From Pseudomonas sp. CC120222-01a (GTDB lineage Bacteria > Pseudomonadota > Gammaproteobacteria > Pseudomonadales > Pseudomonadaceae): a stretch of 64,000 nucleotides of DNA. The notes under the pieces were generated by a model. That model was not told where the DNA came from and made no database searches. It saw only the letters and a list, made by a program, of their open reading frames with translations. The position numbers and the translations under genes are program-made. Below, piece by piece: positions 36,058 through 47,252 of the stretch. Location: positions 186,001-250,000 of the forward strand of contig NZ_QEQQ01000005.1 in the NCBI RefSeq assembly GCF_003097235.1, written 5' to 3'. Each line of letters opens with the position of its first letter. The stretch's first letter is position 1.

Positions 36058-37875
36058 ATGATCGCTTGCCTGCGGCTGCTCACAGCCCTCTGCCTCGCTG
36101 CCCTGCTGGCAGCCTGCGCCAGCTCGCCCTCATCCAGCCTGGGCGAACTGCCACGCACCCCGGATGCCACCATCGAGCAACTGCTCGAGAAGGCCGCCAC
36201 CAGCAAGTCCGCCGAAGACGCCGCCCTGCTGCGCCTGAGCGCAGCCGACCTGGCTTACAAGCAGAAGGACTTCCCACGCGCCGCACGCATCCTCGAGCAG
36301 GTGCCGATGGACACGCTCAAGCCGGCCCAGCAGATCTTCGCCGCCACCCTCGGCGCCGAACTGGCCATGAGCCGCAACCAGCCCAAGGCCGCGCTGACCG
36401 CGCTGTCCCACCCAAGCCTGCAACACATCGCGGAGCTGCCCGAGCAACAGCAGGTGCGCACCTACAGCGTCCACGCCGCCGCCCTCGAGGCCGACGGCCA
36501 GGCCATGGCCGCCGCCCAGCAACGCGTACTGCTGAGCCCGCTGCTCAGCGGTCAGGCTGCCAGCGCCAACAACGACGCGATCTGGGCCCTGGTCGCTTCG
36601 CTGCCAGCCGAGCAGTTGCAACAGCCTGCCAACAACGAAATCCTCGCCGGCTGGACCAGCCTGGCGCTGGCAGTGAAAAGCGCCGGCACCCTGGAGCAGC
36701 AGCAGGCTGCCATCGAAGCCTGGCGCAAACAGCACCCAGATCACCCAGCCGCCAAGCAGCTGCCAACGGCCCTGACCAAGCTCAAGGAACTGGCCAGCCA
36801 GCCGCTGACCAAGATCGCCCTTCTGCTGCCTCAGGAAGGCCCGCTGGCCGGCGTTGCCCGTGCCCTGCGTGACGGCTTCATGGCTGCCCACTTCCAGGCC
36901 CAGCAGGCAGGCGGGCAAGCGCCTGCCGTGCAGGTCTACGACAGTTCGCGCATAGGCTCGCTCGACGCCTTCTATCGCCAGGCCCAGGCCGATGGCGTGC
37001 AACTGGTGGTCGGCCCGCTTGAAAAGCCGCTGGTCAAGCAGCTTGCTGGCAACACCCAGCTGCCCATCACCACCCTCGCCCTGAACTACGCCGACGCCGG
37101 CCAGAAAGCACCACCTCAGCTGTTCCAGTTCGGCCTCGCTGCCGAGGACGAAGCCCGCGAAGTGGCACGTCGCGCCCGCGCTGACGGCATGGTCCGCGCC
37201 GTGGCCCTGGTACCGAGCGGTGAGTGGGGCGACCGCGTACTGGCCGCCTTCCGTCAGGACTGGGAAGGCAATGGCGGCACCATCATCGCCGCCGAGCGCA
37301 TCGCCCAGCCGGTTGCACTGGCCCAGCAGATCGCCAGCCTGTTCCAGCTGCGCCAGAGCGAAGGTCGCGCCCAGAGCCTGCAGAGCACCGTAGGTGGCAA
37401 CATCGCGGCCCAACCGTCGCGCCGCCAGGACATCGATTTCATCTTCCTCGCCTCGACCCCACAACAGGCGCAGCAGATCAAGCCGACCCTGAACTTCCAG
37501 TACGCCGGTGACGTACCGGTCTACGCCACCTCGAACCTGTACAGCGCCAGCGGTGACGTCAACCAGTACAACGACATGAACGGCATTCGCTTCTGCGAAA
37601 CCCCGTGGCTGCTCGACACCAGCAACAGCCTGCGCCAGCAGGTGGTGCAGCAGTGGCCGCAGGCCGCAGGCAGCATCGGCCGCCTGTACGCCATGGGCGT
37701 CGACGCCTACAGCCTGGCGCCACGCCTGGGCCAGCTGAAGGCCCTGCCAGATAACCGCGTGCAAGGCCTGTCCGGCAGCCTGAGCATCAACGCCAGCCAG
37801 CGTGTCGAACGCCAGCTGCCATGGGCCGAGTTCTCCGGTGGCCAGGTCAAGCGCCTGCCAGACACCTCGCACTGA
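36058..37875 (+). CDS. lpoA: Penicillin-binding protein activator LpoA
   Basis: 605 residues. Lipoprotein signal with lipobox LAAC (Cys20), then a helical TPR-like N-domain (about 35-270) and a periplasmic-binding-protein-like C-domain (KIALLLPQEGPLAGVARALRDGF onward). LpoA is an outer-membrane lipoprotein that activates PBP1A. A TACAAT -10-like box is at 36017-36022. Its TGA overlaps the yraN start by 1 bp. Confidence 0.93.
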   Translation: MIACLRLLTALCLAALLAACASSPSSSLGELPRTPDATIEQLLEKAATSKSAEDAALLRLSAADLAYKQKDFPRAARILEQVPMDTLKPAQQIFAATLGAELAMSRNQPKAALTALSHPSLQHIAELPEQQQVRTYSVHAAALEADGQAMAAAQQRVLLSPLLSGQAASANNDAIWALVASLPAEQLQQPANNEILAGWTSLALAVKSAGTLEQQQAAIEAWRKQHPDHPAAKQLPTALTKLKELASQPLTKIALLLPQEGPLAGVARALRDGFMAAHFQAQQAGGQAPAVQVYDSSRIGSLDAFYRQAQADGVQLVVGPLEKPLVKQLAGNTQLPITTLALNYADAGQKAPPQLFQFGLAAEDEAREVARRARADGMVRAVALVPSGEWGDRVLAAFRQDWEGNGGTIIAAERIAQPVALAQQIASLFQLRQSEGRAQSLQSTVGGNIAAQPSRRQDIDFIFLASTPQQAQQIKPTLNFQYAGDVPVYATSNLYSASGDVNQYNDMNGIRFCETPWLLDTSNSLRQQVVQQWPQAAGSIGRLYAMGVDAYSLAPRLGQLKALPDNRVQGLSGSLSINASQRVERQLPWAEFSGGQVKRLPDTSH

Positions 37876-38246
37876 TGCCCGAAGCATCGCCGAGCAGCGC
37901 CGGCCAGGCGGCAGAAACCCAAGCCCTTGAGTACCTTCAAGGGCAAGGCCTGCAACTGCTGACACGCAATTGGCGATGCAAAGGCGGCGAGCTTGATCTG
38001 GTCATGCTCGACGCCGATACAGTAGTATTCGTCGAAGTCCGCTACCGGTTGCACGCGGACTTCGGCGGCGCCCTCGGCAGCATTGACGGGCGCAAGCAGA
38101 AACGGCTGGTGCTTGCCGCCACCCTGTTCCTGCAGAAGGAGTCCCGCTGGGCCAATTACCCCTGCCGCTTCGACGTTGTCGCATTGCAGGGCAGCCACCA
38201 TGCAGGCCGGCCACTTCAATGGCTGAAAAACGCCTTCGAATGCTGA
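37875..38246 (+). CDS. yraN: YraN/UPF0102 family nuclease-fold protein
   Basis: 123 residues. The Holliday-junction-resolvase-like core is visible: AAETQALEYLQGQGLQLLTRNWRCKGGELDLVMLDADTVVFVEVRYR, with the catalytic-type E-x-D...E-x-R/K pattern (GELDLV, VEVR). The family has a restriction-endonuclease-like fold, but its cellular role is unproven. The start at 37875 overlaps the lpoA stop (TGATG). Confidence 0.9.
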   Translation: MPEASPSSAGQAAETQALEYLQGQGLQLLTRNWRCKGGELDLVMLDADTVVFVEVRYRLHADFGGALGSIDGRKQKRLVLAATLFLQKESRWANYPCRFDVVALQGSHHAGRPLQWLKNAFEC

Positions 38247-38323
38247 ACCCACTCCGATTTTTTTGCTCTATGTTTCGCGGGCTGGTCCTTGTTGCGCGTA
38301 GCAAAGGCCACCGCCCCACTTAA

Positions 38324-39501
<1,178 letters not shown>

Positions 39502-39580
39502 TTCAGTTGCCGCCGTTACCGGCCACTGTCCGGCATCGGCGGCAGCTTGCCCCACCTGTTCAATTTCCAGGAAATACCGC

Positions 39581-39799
39581 ATGAAAAAGCTTCTGCTGCC
39601 CGCCCTGCTATTTGGCACCTTCGCCACCCTGGCCGGCTGCTCCACCCCAAGCCTGATCACCCTCAACGACGGCCGCGAAATCCAGGCCGTCGACGCTCCG
39701 CACTTCGACAAGGACTCGGGCTTCTACGAGTTCCAGCAGCTCGACGGCAAGCGCACCCGCATCAACCGGGACCAGGTCCGTACCATCAGCGACCTGTAA
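39581..39799 (+). CDS. YgdI/YgdR family small lipoprotein
   Basis: 72 residues. Signal MKKLLLPALLFGTFATLAGC with lipobox LAGC (Cys20), then a compact SH3-like domain (LITLNDGREIQAVDAPHFDKDSGFYEFQQLDGKRTRINRDQVRTI) typical of DUF903/YgdI-YgdR. Function unknown. It is followed by a strong terminator. Confidence 0.9.
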   Translation: MKKLLLPALLFGTFATLAGCSTPSLITLNDGREIQAVDAPHFDKDSGFYEFQQLDGKRTRINRDQVRTISDL

Positions 39800-39817
39800 G
39801 CACCGGACAGCGGCAAA

Positions 39818-39850
39818 GAAAAAGGCGATCCACAAGGATCGCCTTTTTTT
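39818..39850. terminator. Bidirectional terminator
   Basis: AAAGGCGATCC (39821-39831) pairs with GGATCGCCTTT (39836-39846) around ACAA. Plus strand continues TTTT and the minus strand gives TTCTTTG. It serves the YgdR-like gene and convergent sspB. Confidence 0.9.
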
Positions 39851-39851
39851 G

Positions 39852-40283
39852 TTACTTGACCACCTTCAGGCTGGGACGCCCGCTTGGGCGTGGCGGCTGG
39901 CCACCCCCTTCCGGCGGGCCATCGTCATCCGGCTCGACACATTCGTCCTCCAACTCATCATCCTCCATCAACGGAGGCTCGAGCTCAAAGACCATGCCCT
40001 GGCCGTTCTCCCGGGCATAGATACCCAGGATGGCACCCGCTGGCACGAACAACGAATGGGCAACGCCACTGAAGCGCCCCTCGAAACTGACTGCGTCGTT
40101 GTCCATGTGCAGGTTGCGCACGGCACTCGGCGAAATGTTCAGGACGATCTGGCCATCACTGGCAAAACCTTGTGGCACCTGGACCGCCGGGAATTCGGCA
40201 TTGACCAGCATATGGGGGGTGCAATCGTTGTCGACGATCCACTCGTACAGTGCTCGAACCAGGTAGGGGCGACTGGAGTTCAT
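39852..40283 (-). CDS. sspB: ClpXP specificity-enhancing factor SspB
   Basis: 143 residues. The folded N-terminal domain (SSRPYLVRALYEWIVDNDCTPHMLVNA...) binds ssrA-tagged peptides, and an acidic linker leads to the C-terminal GRPSLKVVK motif that docks on ClpX. SspB delivers ssrA-tagged proteins from stalled ribosomes to ClpXP. AAGGAGCC lies 4 bases before the ATG. It begins 10 bp after sspA. Confidence 0.95.
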   Translation of the reverse strand: MNSSRPYLVRALYEWIVDNDCTPHMLVNAEFPAVQVPQGFASDGQIVLNISPSAVRNLHMDNDAVSFEGRFSGVAHSLFVPAGAILGIYARENGQGMVFELEPPLMEDDELEDECVEPDDDGPPEGGGQPPRPSGRPSLKVVK

Positions 40284-40293
40284 CAACGGCTCC

Positions 40294-41013
<720 letters not shown>

Positions 41014-41034
41014 CTACCAGAAATTACTGCGTGA

Positions 41035-41814
41035 TCAGTGCACGTCCTTCCAGTATTCGCGCTTGAGCAAGTAGGCAAATACGAAGAAGAAAGCCAGGTA
41101 CAGCAACACGTAGGTACCGATGCGCTGGCTTTCCAGTTTGACCGGGTTGGCCGAATAGGCCAGGAAGGTCACCAGGTTCTTGACCTTCTCGTCGAACTGC
41201 TCGGTGTTCAGGGTACCGGAATTCGGCGTAATGGTCAGCTGGTCGCAGGCTTCATGGGTCAGCGGGCTACCCGTCAATGGGTCGAATTGCTTCTTGCCAT
41301 CCACCACCATCTGCACCTGCTTGCAGCCAACTACCTGGTTACCCTGCAGACCGACCAGCACGTTAGGCATGCCGACATTCGGGAACACCTTGTTGTTGAC
41401 CCCGTACGGGCGCGACTTGTCTTCATAGAAGCTGCGCAGGTAGGTATACAGCCAGTCGGTGCCCCGCACCCGGGCGACCAGGGTCAGGTCGGGTGGCGCG
41501 GCGCCGAACCAGGTCTTGGCGTCGCTGGGCTGCATGCCGATCTGCATGTGGTCGCCGATCTTGGCACCGGTGAACACCAGCTTCTCGAGCATCAACTCGT
41601 GGGGGATGCCAAGGTCATCGGCAACCCGCTCGTAACGCTGGAACTTGGCACTGTGGCAACCCATGCAATAGTTGGCGAAGGTGCGCGCACCGTCCTGCAT
41701 GGCCGCTTTGTCGGTCAGGTCGATGTCGACCTTGTCCAGCTCCAGGCCGTGTTCGGCAGCGAAGGAAAAGGCAGGCATCACTGCCAGCAAAAATACTGCA
41801 ATCAACTTTTTCAT
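41035..41814 (-). CDS. petC: Ubiquinol-cytochrome c reductase, cytochrome c1
   Basis: 259 residues. Signal peptide (MKKLIAVFLLAVMPAFSFA), heme-binding motif CMGCH at 50-54, and one C-terminal membrane helix (TYVLLYLAFFFVFAYLLK) that anchors it. It passes electrons from the Rieske protein to soluble cytochrome c. Its ATG overlaps the petB stop by 1 bp; a longer frame upstream belongs to petB coding DNA. Confidence 0.96.
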   Translation of the reverse strand: MKKLIAVFLLAVMPAFSFAAEHGLELDKVDIDLTDKAAMQDGARTFANYCMGCHSAKFQRYERVADDLGIPHELMLEKLVFTGAKIGDHMQIGMQPSDAKTWFGAAPPDLTLVARVRGTDWLYTYLRSFYEDKSRPYGVNNKVFPNVGMPNVLVGLQGNQVVGCKQVQMVVDGKKQFDPLTGSPLTHEACDQLTITPNSGTLNTEQFDEKVKNLVTFLAYSANPVKLESQRIGTYVLLYLAFFFVFAYLLKREYWKDVH

Positions 41815-43028
41815 CAGCCAGTCACCCTTTCCGGAACCGGTTTGGTCTTCTCGAGCCTTGTGTAGAACGGCATCAGCAGGAAGTAGGCGAAGTACAGCAC
41901 CGTGCACACCTGCGACAGCAAGGTACGCCCAGGCGTAGGCGCCAGTACGCCGAGGATGCCGAGGATGACGAAGGCAATGCAGAACACCAGCAGGAAGACC
42001 TTGCTGATCCAGCCCTTGTAGCGCATGGAACGCACCGGGCTGCGGTCGAGCCACGGCAGCACGAACAGCACGGCGATCGCGGCACCCATGGCGATTACGC
42101 CCATGAGCTTGTCAGGCACCGCTCGCAGGATCGCGTAGAACGGCGTGAAGTACCATACAGGGGCGATATGCTCGGGCGTCTTGAACGCGTTCGCCTGCTC
42201 GAAGTTGGGTTTTTCCAGGAAGTAACCGCCCATTTCCGGGAAGAAGAACACCACTGCGCAGAACACGAAGAGGAACACCACCACGCCGACGATGTCCTTG
42301 ACGGTGTAGTACGGGTGGAACGGAATGCCGTCCAGCGGAATGCCGTTTTCGTCCTTTTTCTTCTTGATGTCCACACCATCGGGGTTGTTCGAGCCCACTT
42401 CGTGCAGGGCCAGGATGTGCAGCACGACCAGGCCAAGAATCACGATCGGCAGTGCCACTACGTGCAAGGCGAAGAAGCGGTTGAGGGTGATGCCCGAGAT
42501 CAGGTAGTCACCACGAATCCACTGGGTCAGGTCGCCACCGATCACCGGAATGGCGCCGAACAGCGAGATGATCACCTGGGCACCCCAGTACGACATCTGC
42601 CCCCACGGCAGCAGATAGCCCATGAAGGCTTCAGCCATCAGCGCCAGGTAGATCAGCATGCCGAACAGCCACACCAGCTCACGGGGCTTCTGGTAGGAGC
42701 CGTAGAGCAGGCCGCGGAACATGTGCAGGTAGACCACGATGAAGAACGCCGAAGCGCCGGTGGAGTGCAGGTAACGCAGGATCCAGCCGTACTCGACGTC
42801 ACGCATGATGTACTCGACCGAGGCGAAGGCCTCTTCCGCCGAGGGCGTGAAACTCATGGTCAACCACACGCCAGTGACGATCTGGTTGACCAGCACCAGC
42901 AGCGCCAGCGAGCCGAAGAAATACAGGAAGTTGAAGTTCTTGGGCGCGTAATACTTGCTCAGGTGGTCTTCCCACATCTTGGTGGCGGGGAAGCGAGCGT
43001 CAATCCAGTCCATGAACTTGCTCATCAT
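41814..43028 (-). CDS. petB: Ubiquinol-cytochrome c reductase, cytochrome b
   Basis: 404 residues. Heme ligands lie in the paired histidines of helices B (RYLHSTGASAFFIVVYLHMFRG) and D (NRFFALHVVALPIVILGLVVLHILALH). The quinol site motif that is PEWY in mitochondria reads PVWY (APVWYFTPFYAIL), common in beta/gammaproteobacteria. It carries an extra C-terminal helix pair. The start at 43028 overlaps petA by 4 bp. Confidence 0.96.
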   Translation of the reverse strand: MMSKFMDWIDARFPATKMWEDHLSKYYAPKNFNFLYFFGSLALLVLVNQIVTGVWLTMSFTPSAEEAFASVEYIMRDVEYGWILRYLHSTGASAFFIVVYLHMFRGLLYGSYQKPRELVWLFGMLIYLALMAEAFMGYLLPWGQMSYWGAQVIISLFGAIPVIGGDLTQWIRGDYLISGITLNRFFALHVVALPIVILGLVVLHILALHEVGSNNPDGVDIKKKKDENGIPLDGIPFHPYYTVKDIVGVVVFLFVFCAVVFFFPEMGGYFLEKPNFEQANAFKTPEHIAPVWYFTPFYAILRAVPDKLMGVIAMGAAIAVLFVLPWLDRSPVRSMRYKGWISKVFLLVFCIAFVILGILGVLAPTPGRTLLSQVCTVLYFAYFLLMPFYTRLEKTKPVPERVTG

Positions 43029-43618
43029 GCTTTCTCCTGGTCGACGCCGATGACGACGATGTCGTCCGACTCATAAGAATGCGGCGGCACTGGCAGGTTG
43101 AGAGGCGCCGGCTGCGACTTGTAGACACGACCGGCCAGGTCGTAGTGGGAGCCGTGGCAAGGGCAGAAATAACCACCGACCCACTTCGGCCCGAGGTCTG
43201 CGGGCGCGACTTCCGGGCGGAAGGTCGGCGAGCAGCCCAGGTGCGTGCAGAGGCCGACGAGAATGAGGATTTCCGGCTTGATCGAACGAACCTCGGGGTC
43301 GACATAGGTCGGCTGCACCGAGCTCTTCGATTGAGGGTCGGAGAGGTCACCCTCGATCTTCTTCAGGTTGCCCAGGATCTCCTGCGTTCGCCGGACGATG
43401 AACACCGGCTGGCCACGCCACTCGGCAACCATCTGCTGCCCTGGCTCCACCTTGGCAATATTGACCTTCACCGGTGCGCCGGCCGCCTTCGCCTTGGCAC
43501 TGGGAAACCATGACCCCACGAACGGTACCGCAGCCCCCACTGCCCCCGCTGCCCCGACCACGGATGTCGCGGCTACGAGGAAGCGGCGCCGGCCTGCGTT
43601 GACGCCGTCATTGCTCAT
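43025..43618 (-). CDS. petA: Ubiquinol-cytochrome c reductase, Rieske iron-sulfur subunit
   Basis: 197 residues. Twin-arginine signal/anchor (GRRRFLVAATSVVGAAGAVG), then the Rieske domain with CTHLGC (ligands Cys124, His126) and CPCHGS (ligands Cys152, His155); Cys129 and Cys154 would form the structural disulfide. First gene of petABC. Confidence 0.96.
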   Translation of the reverse strand: MSNDGVNAGRRRFLVAATSVVGAAGAVGAAVPFVGSWFPSAKAKAAGAPVKVNIAKVEPGQQMVAEWRGQPVFIVRRTQEILGNLKKIEGDLSDPQSKSSVQPTYVDPEVRSIKPEILILVGLCTHLGCSPTFRPEVAPADLGPKWVGGYFCPCHGSHYDLAGRVYKSQPAPLNLPVPPHSYESDDIVVIGVDQEKA

Positions 43619-43830
43619 TCAGTCCTCTCCCATCAGCTTTGCTTGGCCAGTTGGACCTGGCCTGTACTTAGGTTGTGTCTGTGGCACTAAAATTTGGCCG
43701 CCATGGTAAGAAACAAATCCACACAGTGACAAGGTGATTACCCCCACAAGGAGCTATAACCCGCGCTTTGCTTGATCTGCGTCTATGCGACAAGTGGTCA
43801 CCGACATGCTGACAGGTTAGTTCAAGCACA
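43619..43830. other. Region upstream of petA
   Basis: About 210 bp without a gene. On the minus strand a weak promoter-like pair (TTGTCA, 17 bp, TTACCA) lies around 43705-43735 and would serve petABC. The remainder shows no clear signal. Confidence 0.3.
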
Positions 43831-43866
43831 AAAAAAAGCCCGGTTCCAAGGAACCGGGCTTTTTTC
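43831..43866 (-). terminator. Rho-independent terminator of rplM-rpsI
   Basis: A 16-bp stem (43832-43847 with 43850-43865; core AGCCCGGTTCC / GGAACCGGGCT) flanked by A and T runs on both sides, 17 bp past the rpsI stop. Confidence 0.92.
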
Positions 43867-43882
43867 GACTGCCGAAGCGGTA

Positions 43883-44275
43883 TTAACGCTTGGAGTACTG
43901 AGGACGCTTACGCGCTTTACGCAGACCCACTTTCTTACGCTCGACTTCACGAGCGTCGCGGGTGACGTAGCCAGCACGACGCAGAGCGCCACGCAGGGTT
44001 TCGTCGTATTCCATCAGAGCGCGGGTGATACCGTGACGGATCGCACCGGCCTGACCGCTGACACCACCACCGGAAACGGTGACGTAGATGTCGAACTTCT
44101 CAACGGTTTCGGTCAGCTCGAGCGGCTGGCGAACAACCATGCGAGCGGTTTCGCGACCGAAGAACACGTCCAGAGAACGGTTGTTGATGGAAATGTTACC
44201 AGTACCCGGACGCAGGAAAACGCGAGCGGTTGCGGTCTTGCGACGGCCAGTGCCGTAATTTTGAGTCGCCGACAT
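43883..44275 (-). CDS. rpsI: 30S ribosomal protein S9
   Basis: 130 residues, full family length, with the N-terminal [19 protein letters not shown] and the basic C-terminal [11 protein letters not shown] tail that reaches the P-site tRNA. It lies 14 bp after rplM. Confidence 0.98.
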   Translation of the reverse strand: MSATQNYGTGRRKTATARVFLRPGTGNISINNRSLDVFFGRETARMVVRQPLELTETVEKFDIYVTVSGGGVSGQAGAIRHGITRALMEYDETLRGALRRAGYVTRDAREVERKKVGLRKARKRPQYSKR

Positions 44276-44289
44276 AATGAACTTTCCCG

Positions 44290-44718
44290 TTAGATCTTCA
44301 GTTCTTGAGGCTGCTGAGCAGTGTGTGGGTGAGCAGCACCCGCGTACACTTTCAGCTTACGGTACATGTCGCGACCCAGCGGGTTCTTAGGCAGCATGCC
44401 CTTGACCGCGGTTTCGATAACACGCTCAGGGGCCTTGGCGATCAACTTCTCGAAGTTGATTTCCTTGATGCCGCCTGGGAAACCGGAGTGGGAGTAGTAC
44501 ATTTTGTCGGAAGACTTGGCACCAGTCACACGAACCTGTTCAGCGTTGATGACGACGATGTAGTCGCCGGTGTCAACGTGAGGGGTGTATTCTGGTTTGT
44601 GTTTGCCACGCAGACGGCTAGCGATTTCGGTAGCCAGACGACCCAGGGTCTGGCCAGCGGCGTCGACTACGAACCACTCGCGCTTTACTGTTTCCGGTTT
44701 AGCAGTAAAAGTTTTCAT
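44290..44718 (-). CDS. rplM: 50S ribosomal protein L13
   Basis: 142 residues, full length ([33 protein letters not shown]...). An early 50S assembly protein. First gene of the rplM-rpsI operon, with a good promoter 44 bp upstream. Confidence 0.98.
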   Translation of the reverse strand: MKTFTAKPETVKREWFVVDAAGQTLGRLATEIASRLRGKHKPEYTPHVDTGDYIVVINAEQVRVTGAKSSDKMYYSHSGFPGGIKEINFEKLIAKAPERVIETAVKGMLPKNPLGRDMYRKLKVYAGAAHPHTAQQPQELKI

Positions 44719-44761
44719 TCTCTAAAGCCTCAGAGGCCGCCCAGCGAAAAATAGACGGCGA

Positions 44762-44790
44762 ATCTTACTGGATAGTGCACAACTTGCCAA
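44762..44790 (-). promoter_or_regulatory. Sigma70 promoter of rplM-rpsI
   Basis: Minus strand -35 TTGGCA (44785-44790), 17-bp spacer, -10 TAAGAT (44762-44767). The leader of about 35-40 nt contains GCCTCTGAGGC, a small hairpin just before the L13 start. In E. coli L13 represses its own operon through the leader; whether this hairpin does so here is unknown. Confidence 0.7.
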
Positions 44791-44976
44791 GGGCAAGCGC
44801 GCAGCCGAACGCTGACGCTTTTGGGGGCTCGGGTCGGGCACGCCAATGTTCGACGGGGTTCTTCCTGCGTGGTGGTGCATCACTTCCGCCACACGGAGAG
44901 GGGCAGAATTATCCAGATTGCGCGAAAAATTTCAACCTGCTTTGATGGGCTTCTTTTGCCAAGGAGTGTTTTCCCG

Positions 44977-46017
44977 ATGGAATACCGCAAGCTCGGCCGT
45001 ACCGACCTCGACGTCAGCGCCCTGTGCCTCGGCACCATGACCTGGGGCGAGCAGAACACCCAGGACGAGGCCTTCGAGCAGATCAAGCTGGCCAAGGCCA
45101 GCGGCATCAACTTCATCGACACCGCCGAGATGTACCCGGTGCCGCCACGCCCGGAAACCTATGCCGCCACCGAGCGCATCATCGGTAACTGGTTCCGCGC
45201 CAACGGCGACCGCGACGACTGGGTCCTGGCCAGCAAGGTCGCCGGCCCCGGCAATGGCATCAGCCACATCCGCGACGGCCAGCTCAAGCACAACCGCCAG
45301 CACATCGTCGCCGCGCTGGACGAGAGCCTCAAGCGCCTGCAGACCGACCGCATCGACCTCTACCAGCTGCACTGGCCGGAACGCAGCACCAACTTCTTCG
45401 GCAAGCTCGGTTACCAGCACCTGGCCAACGACCTGTTCACCCCACTGGAAGAAACCCTCGAAGTGCTCGACGAGCAGGTGCGTGCCGGCAAGATCCGCCA
45501 CATCGGCCTGTCGAACGAAACCCCATGGGGCACCATGAAGTTCCTGCAACTGGCCGACAGCCGTGGCTGGCCGCGGGCGGTGTCGATCCAGAACCCCTAC
45601 AACCTGCTCAATCGCAGCTTCGAAGTGGGCCTGGCGGAAGTGGCGATCCGTGAGCAATGCGGCCTGCTGGCCTATTCGCCCCTGGCGTTCGGCATGCTCT
45701 CGGGCAAGTACGAGAATGGTGCCAGACCAGAAAAAGGCCGCCTGACCCTGTTCAGCCGCTTCGCCCGCTACTCCAACTCGCAGACCGTGGCGGCCTGCAG
45801 CCGTTATGTGCAACTGGCCAAGGCCCATGGCCTGGCCCCGTCCCAGATGGCCCTGGCGTTCGTGACTCGGCAGCCGTTCGTGACCAGCAACATCATCGGC
45901 GCGACCGACCTGGTACAGCTGCAGAGCAACCTCGACAGCCTGCAGCTGGAGCTCAGTGACGAACTGCTCGCGGCAATCGAGGCAATCCATCAGGAGCAGC
46001 CGAACCCGGCGCCTTGA
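44977..46017 (+). CDS. NADP(H)-dependent aldo/keto reductase (Tas-like)
   Basis: 346 residues, closely resembling E. coli Tas. TIM-barrel AKR landmarks: LGTMTWGEQNTQ, the catalytic Tyr in DTAEMYPVPPRPE, Lys in LASKVAGPG, His in YQLHWPER, and the cofactor region near IIGATDLVQLQSNLDSL. Substrate unknown. AAGGAG lies 10 bases before the ATG at 44977, which sets the start; an ATG at 44821 is out of family and overlaps the rplM promoter region. Confidence 0.9.
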   Translation: MEYRKLGRTDLDVSALCLGTMTWGEQNTQDEAFEQIKLAKASGINFIDTAEMYPVPPRPETYAATERIIGNWFRANGDRDDWVLASKVAGPGNGISHIRDGQLKHNRQHIVAALDESLKRLQTDRIDLYQLHWPERSTNFFGKLGYQHLANDLFTPLEETLEVLDEQVRAGKIRHIGLSNETPWGTMKFLQLADSRGWPRAVSIQNPYNLLNRSFEVGLAEVAIREQCGLLAYSPLAFGMLSGKYENGARPEKGRLTLFSRFARYSNSQTVAACSRYVQLAKAHGLAPSQMALAFVTRQPFVTSNIIGATDLVQLQSNLDSLQLELSDELLAAIEAIHQEQPNPAP

Positions 46018-46023
46018 ACAGCA

Positions 46024-46041
46024 TGGGCCGCTTTGCGGCCC
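46024..46041. terminator. Hairpin after the aldo/keto reductase gene
   Basis: GGGCCGC (46026-46032 region) with GCGGCCC around TTT, 10 bp past the stop, followed by CTCTGCGACACGGGG, a degenerate piece of the REP family seen at 47135. No U-run, so termination is uncertain. Confidence 0.35.
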
Positions 46042-46121
46042 CTCTGCGACACGGGGTAGACACAATCGCCAAAAAATAAGACGATCCAGCCGGTGATTGA
46101 CCACTCTACCCTATAAGAACA

Positions 46122-47126
46122 ATGACAATGATGTTTACCCAACCCTCCGCGTCGTTGCGGCGCGTCAGCATCCTGGCCATTGACAAGGTGTTCGCTTCGA
46201 CCCTGATGCAGGCCAAGGATTTCTTCCACCTCGCCAGCTTGCGCTACAGCAAGCAGCTGGGCCTCGGCTTGCAGCCCATGTTCGAGATTCGCCTGGTGAG
46301 CCCCGACGGCCAGCCGGTGGACAGCTTCAGCAATGTGCAGTTGCCGGTCGATGGCGGCCTTGACGATGCCGACGTGATCATCCTCCCGGCCTTCTGGGAA
46401 GATTTCGACAACCTCCAGCAACGTTATCCACAGGTGCTGCCATGGCTGCGCGAACAGCACGCCCGTGGCGCCGTGTTGTGTGCCGAAGCCAGCGGGGTGT
46501 TCTGGCTGGCCGAGTCCGGCCTGCTCGACGGCAAGGAGGCGACCACCTACTGGCGCTTCTTCAACAGCTTTGCCGAGCGCTACCCGAAGATCCGCCTGAA
46601 TCAGGACAAGCACCTGACCGACGCCGACAACCTGTACTGCGCCGGTGGCACCACTTCAGCCTGTGACCTGTACATCTACCTGATCGAGCGCTTCTGTGGC
46701 GCCAATGTTGCGCGTGCCGTGGCCCGCGACATCCTCTACGAGGTGCAGCGCAACTACACCCCAGGGCGCATGGGCTTTGGCGGGCAGAAGCTGCACCAGG
46801 ACCTGATCATCCTGCAAATCCAGCACTGGCTGGAGGAACACTTCGCCGACAAGTTCCGCTTCGAGGACGTGGCCCGCAACCATGGCATGAGCATTCGCAA
46901 CTTCATGCGCCGTTTCCAGGGGGCGACAGGGGATAAGCCGCTGCACTACCTGCAACGGCTGCGCATCGAGACGGCCAAGGGGCTGCTGTCGAGCACACGC
47001 AAGAGCATCAAGACCATCAGTTATGAAGTCGGGTATGACGATGCGAGCTTCTTTGCGAGGTTGTTCCGCCAGCACACGGAGTTGTCGCCGAATCAGTATC
47101 GGCAGCAGTTCATGCAGGAAGCCTGA
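46122..47126 (+). CDS. GlxA-type transcriptional regulator (DJ-1/PfpI + AraC HTH)
   Basis: 334 residues. The N-terminal half (about 12-200) is a DJ-1/PfpI amidotransferase-like domain with a cysteine at the nucleophile-elbow position (GAVLCAEASGVFWLAESGLL, Cys120). The C-terminal 100 residues are an AraC-type double helix-turn-helix (FRFEDVARNHGMSIRNFMRRFQ; SIKTISYEVGYDDASFFARLFRQ). Relatives control quaternary-amine and arginine use; no target is evident here. ATGs at 46122 and 46131 are both possible starts. Confidence 0.9.
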   Translation: MTMMFTQPSASLRRVSILAIDKVFASTLMQAKDFFHLASLRYSKQLGLGLQPMFEIRLVSPDGQPVDSFSNVQLPVDGGLDDADVIILPAFWEDFDNLQQRYPQVLPWLREQHARGAVLCAEASGVFWLAESGLLDGKEATTYWRFFNSFAERYPKIRLNQDKHLTDADNLYCAGGTTSACDLYIYLIERFCGANVARAVARDILYEVQRNYTPGRMGFGGQKLHQDLIILQIQHWLEEHFADKFRFEDVARNHGMSIRNFMRRFQGATGDKPLHYLQRLRIETAKGLLSSTRKSIKTISYEVGYDDASFFARLFRQHTELSPNQYRQQFMQEA

Positions 47127-47134
47127 GGAATTTT

Positions 47135-47245
47135 GGGGCCGCTGCGCGGCCCTTTCGCGACACAAGGCCGCTCCCACATTGAGCCGCGTATGCAGGACCT
47201 TTGTGGGAGCGGCCTTGTGTCGCGAAAGGGCTGCGCAGCAGCCCC
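47135..47245. repeat. Compound inverted repeat (REP pair)
   Basis: Left arm 47135-47178 and right arm 47202-47245 share a perfect block from CCCTTTCGCGACACAAGG to GCTCCCACA, with GC-rich outer arms (GGGGCCGCTGCGCGGCCC against GGGCTGCGCAGCAGCCCC). It lies between convergent genes and is a second copy of the design at 11486-11589. Confidence 0.75.
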
Positions 47246-47252
47246 AACTGCC

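Noticed and set aside
42120..42160. Damaged quinol-site motif in cytochrome b (PVWY instead of PEWY)
   Set aside because: PVWY is usual in beta- and gammaproteobacterial cytochrome b, so it is not a defect.
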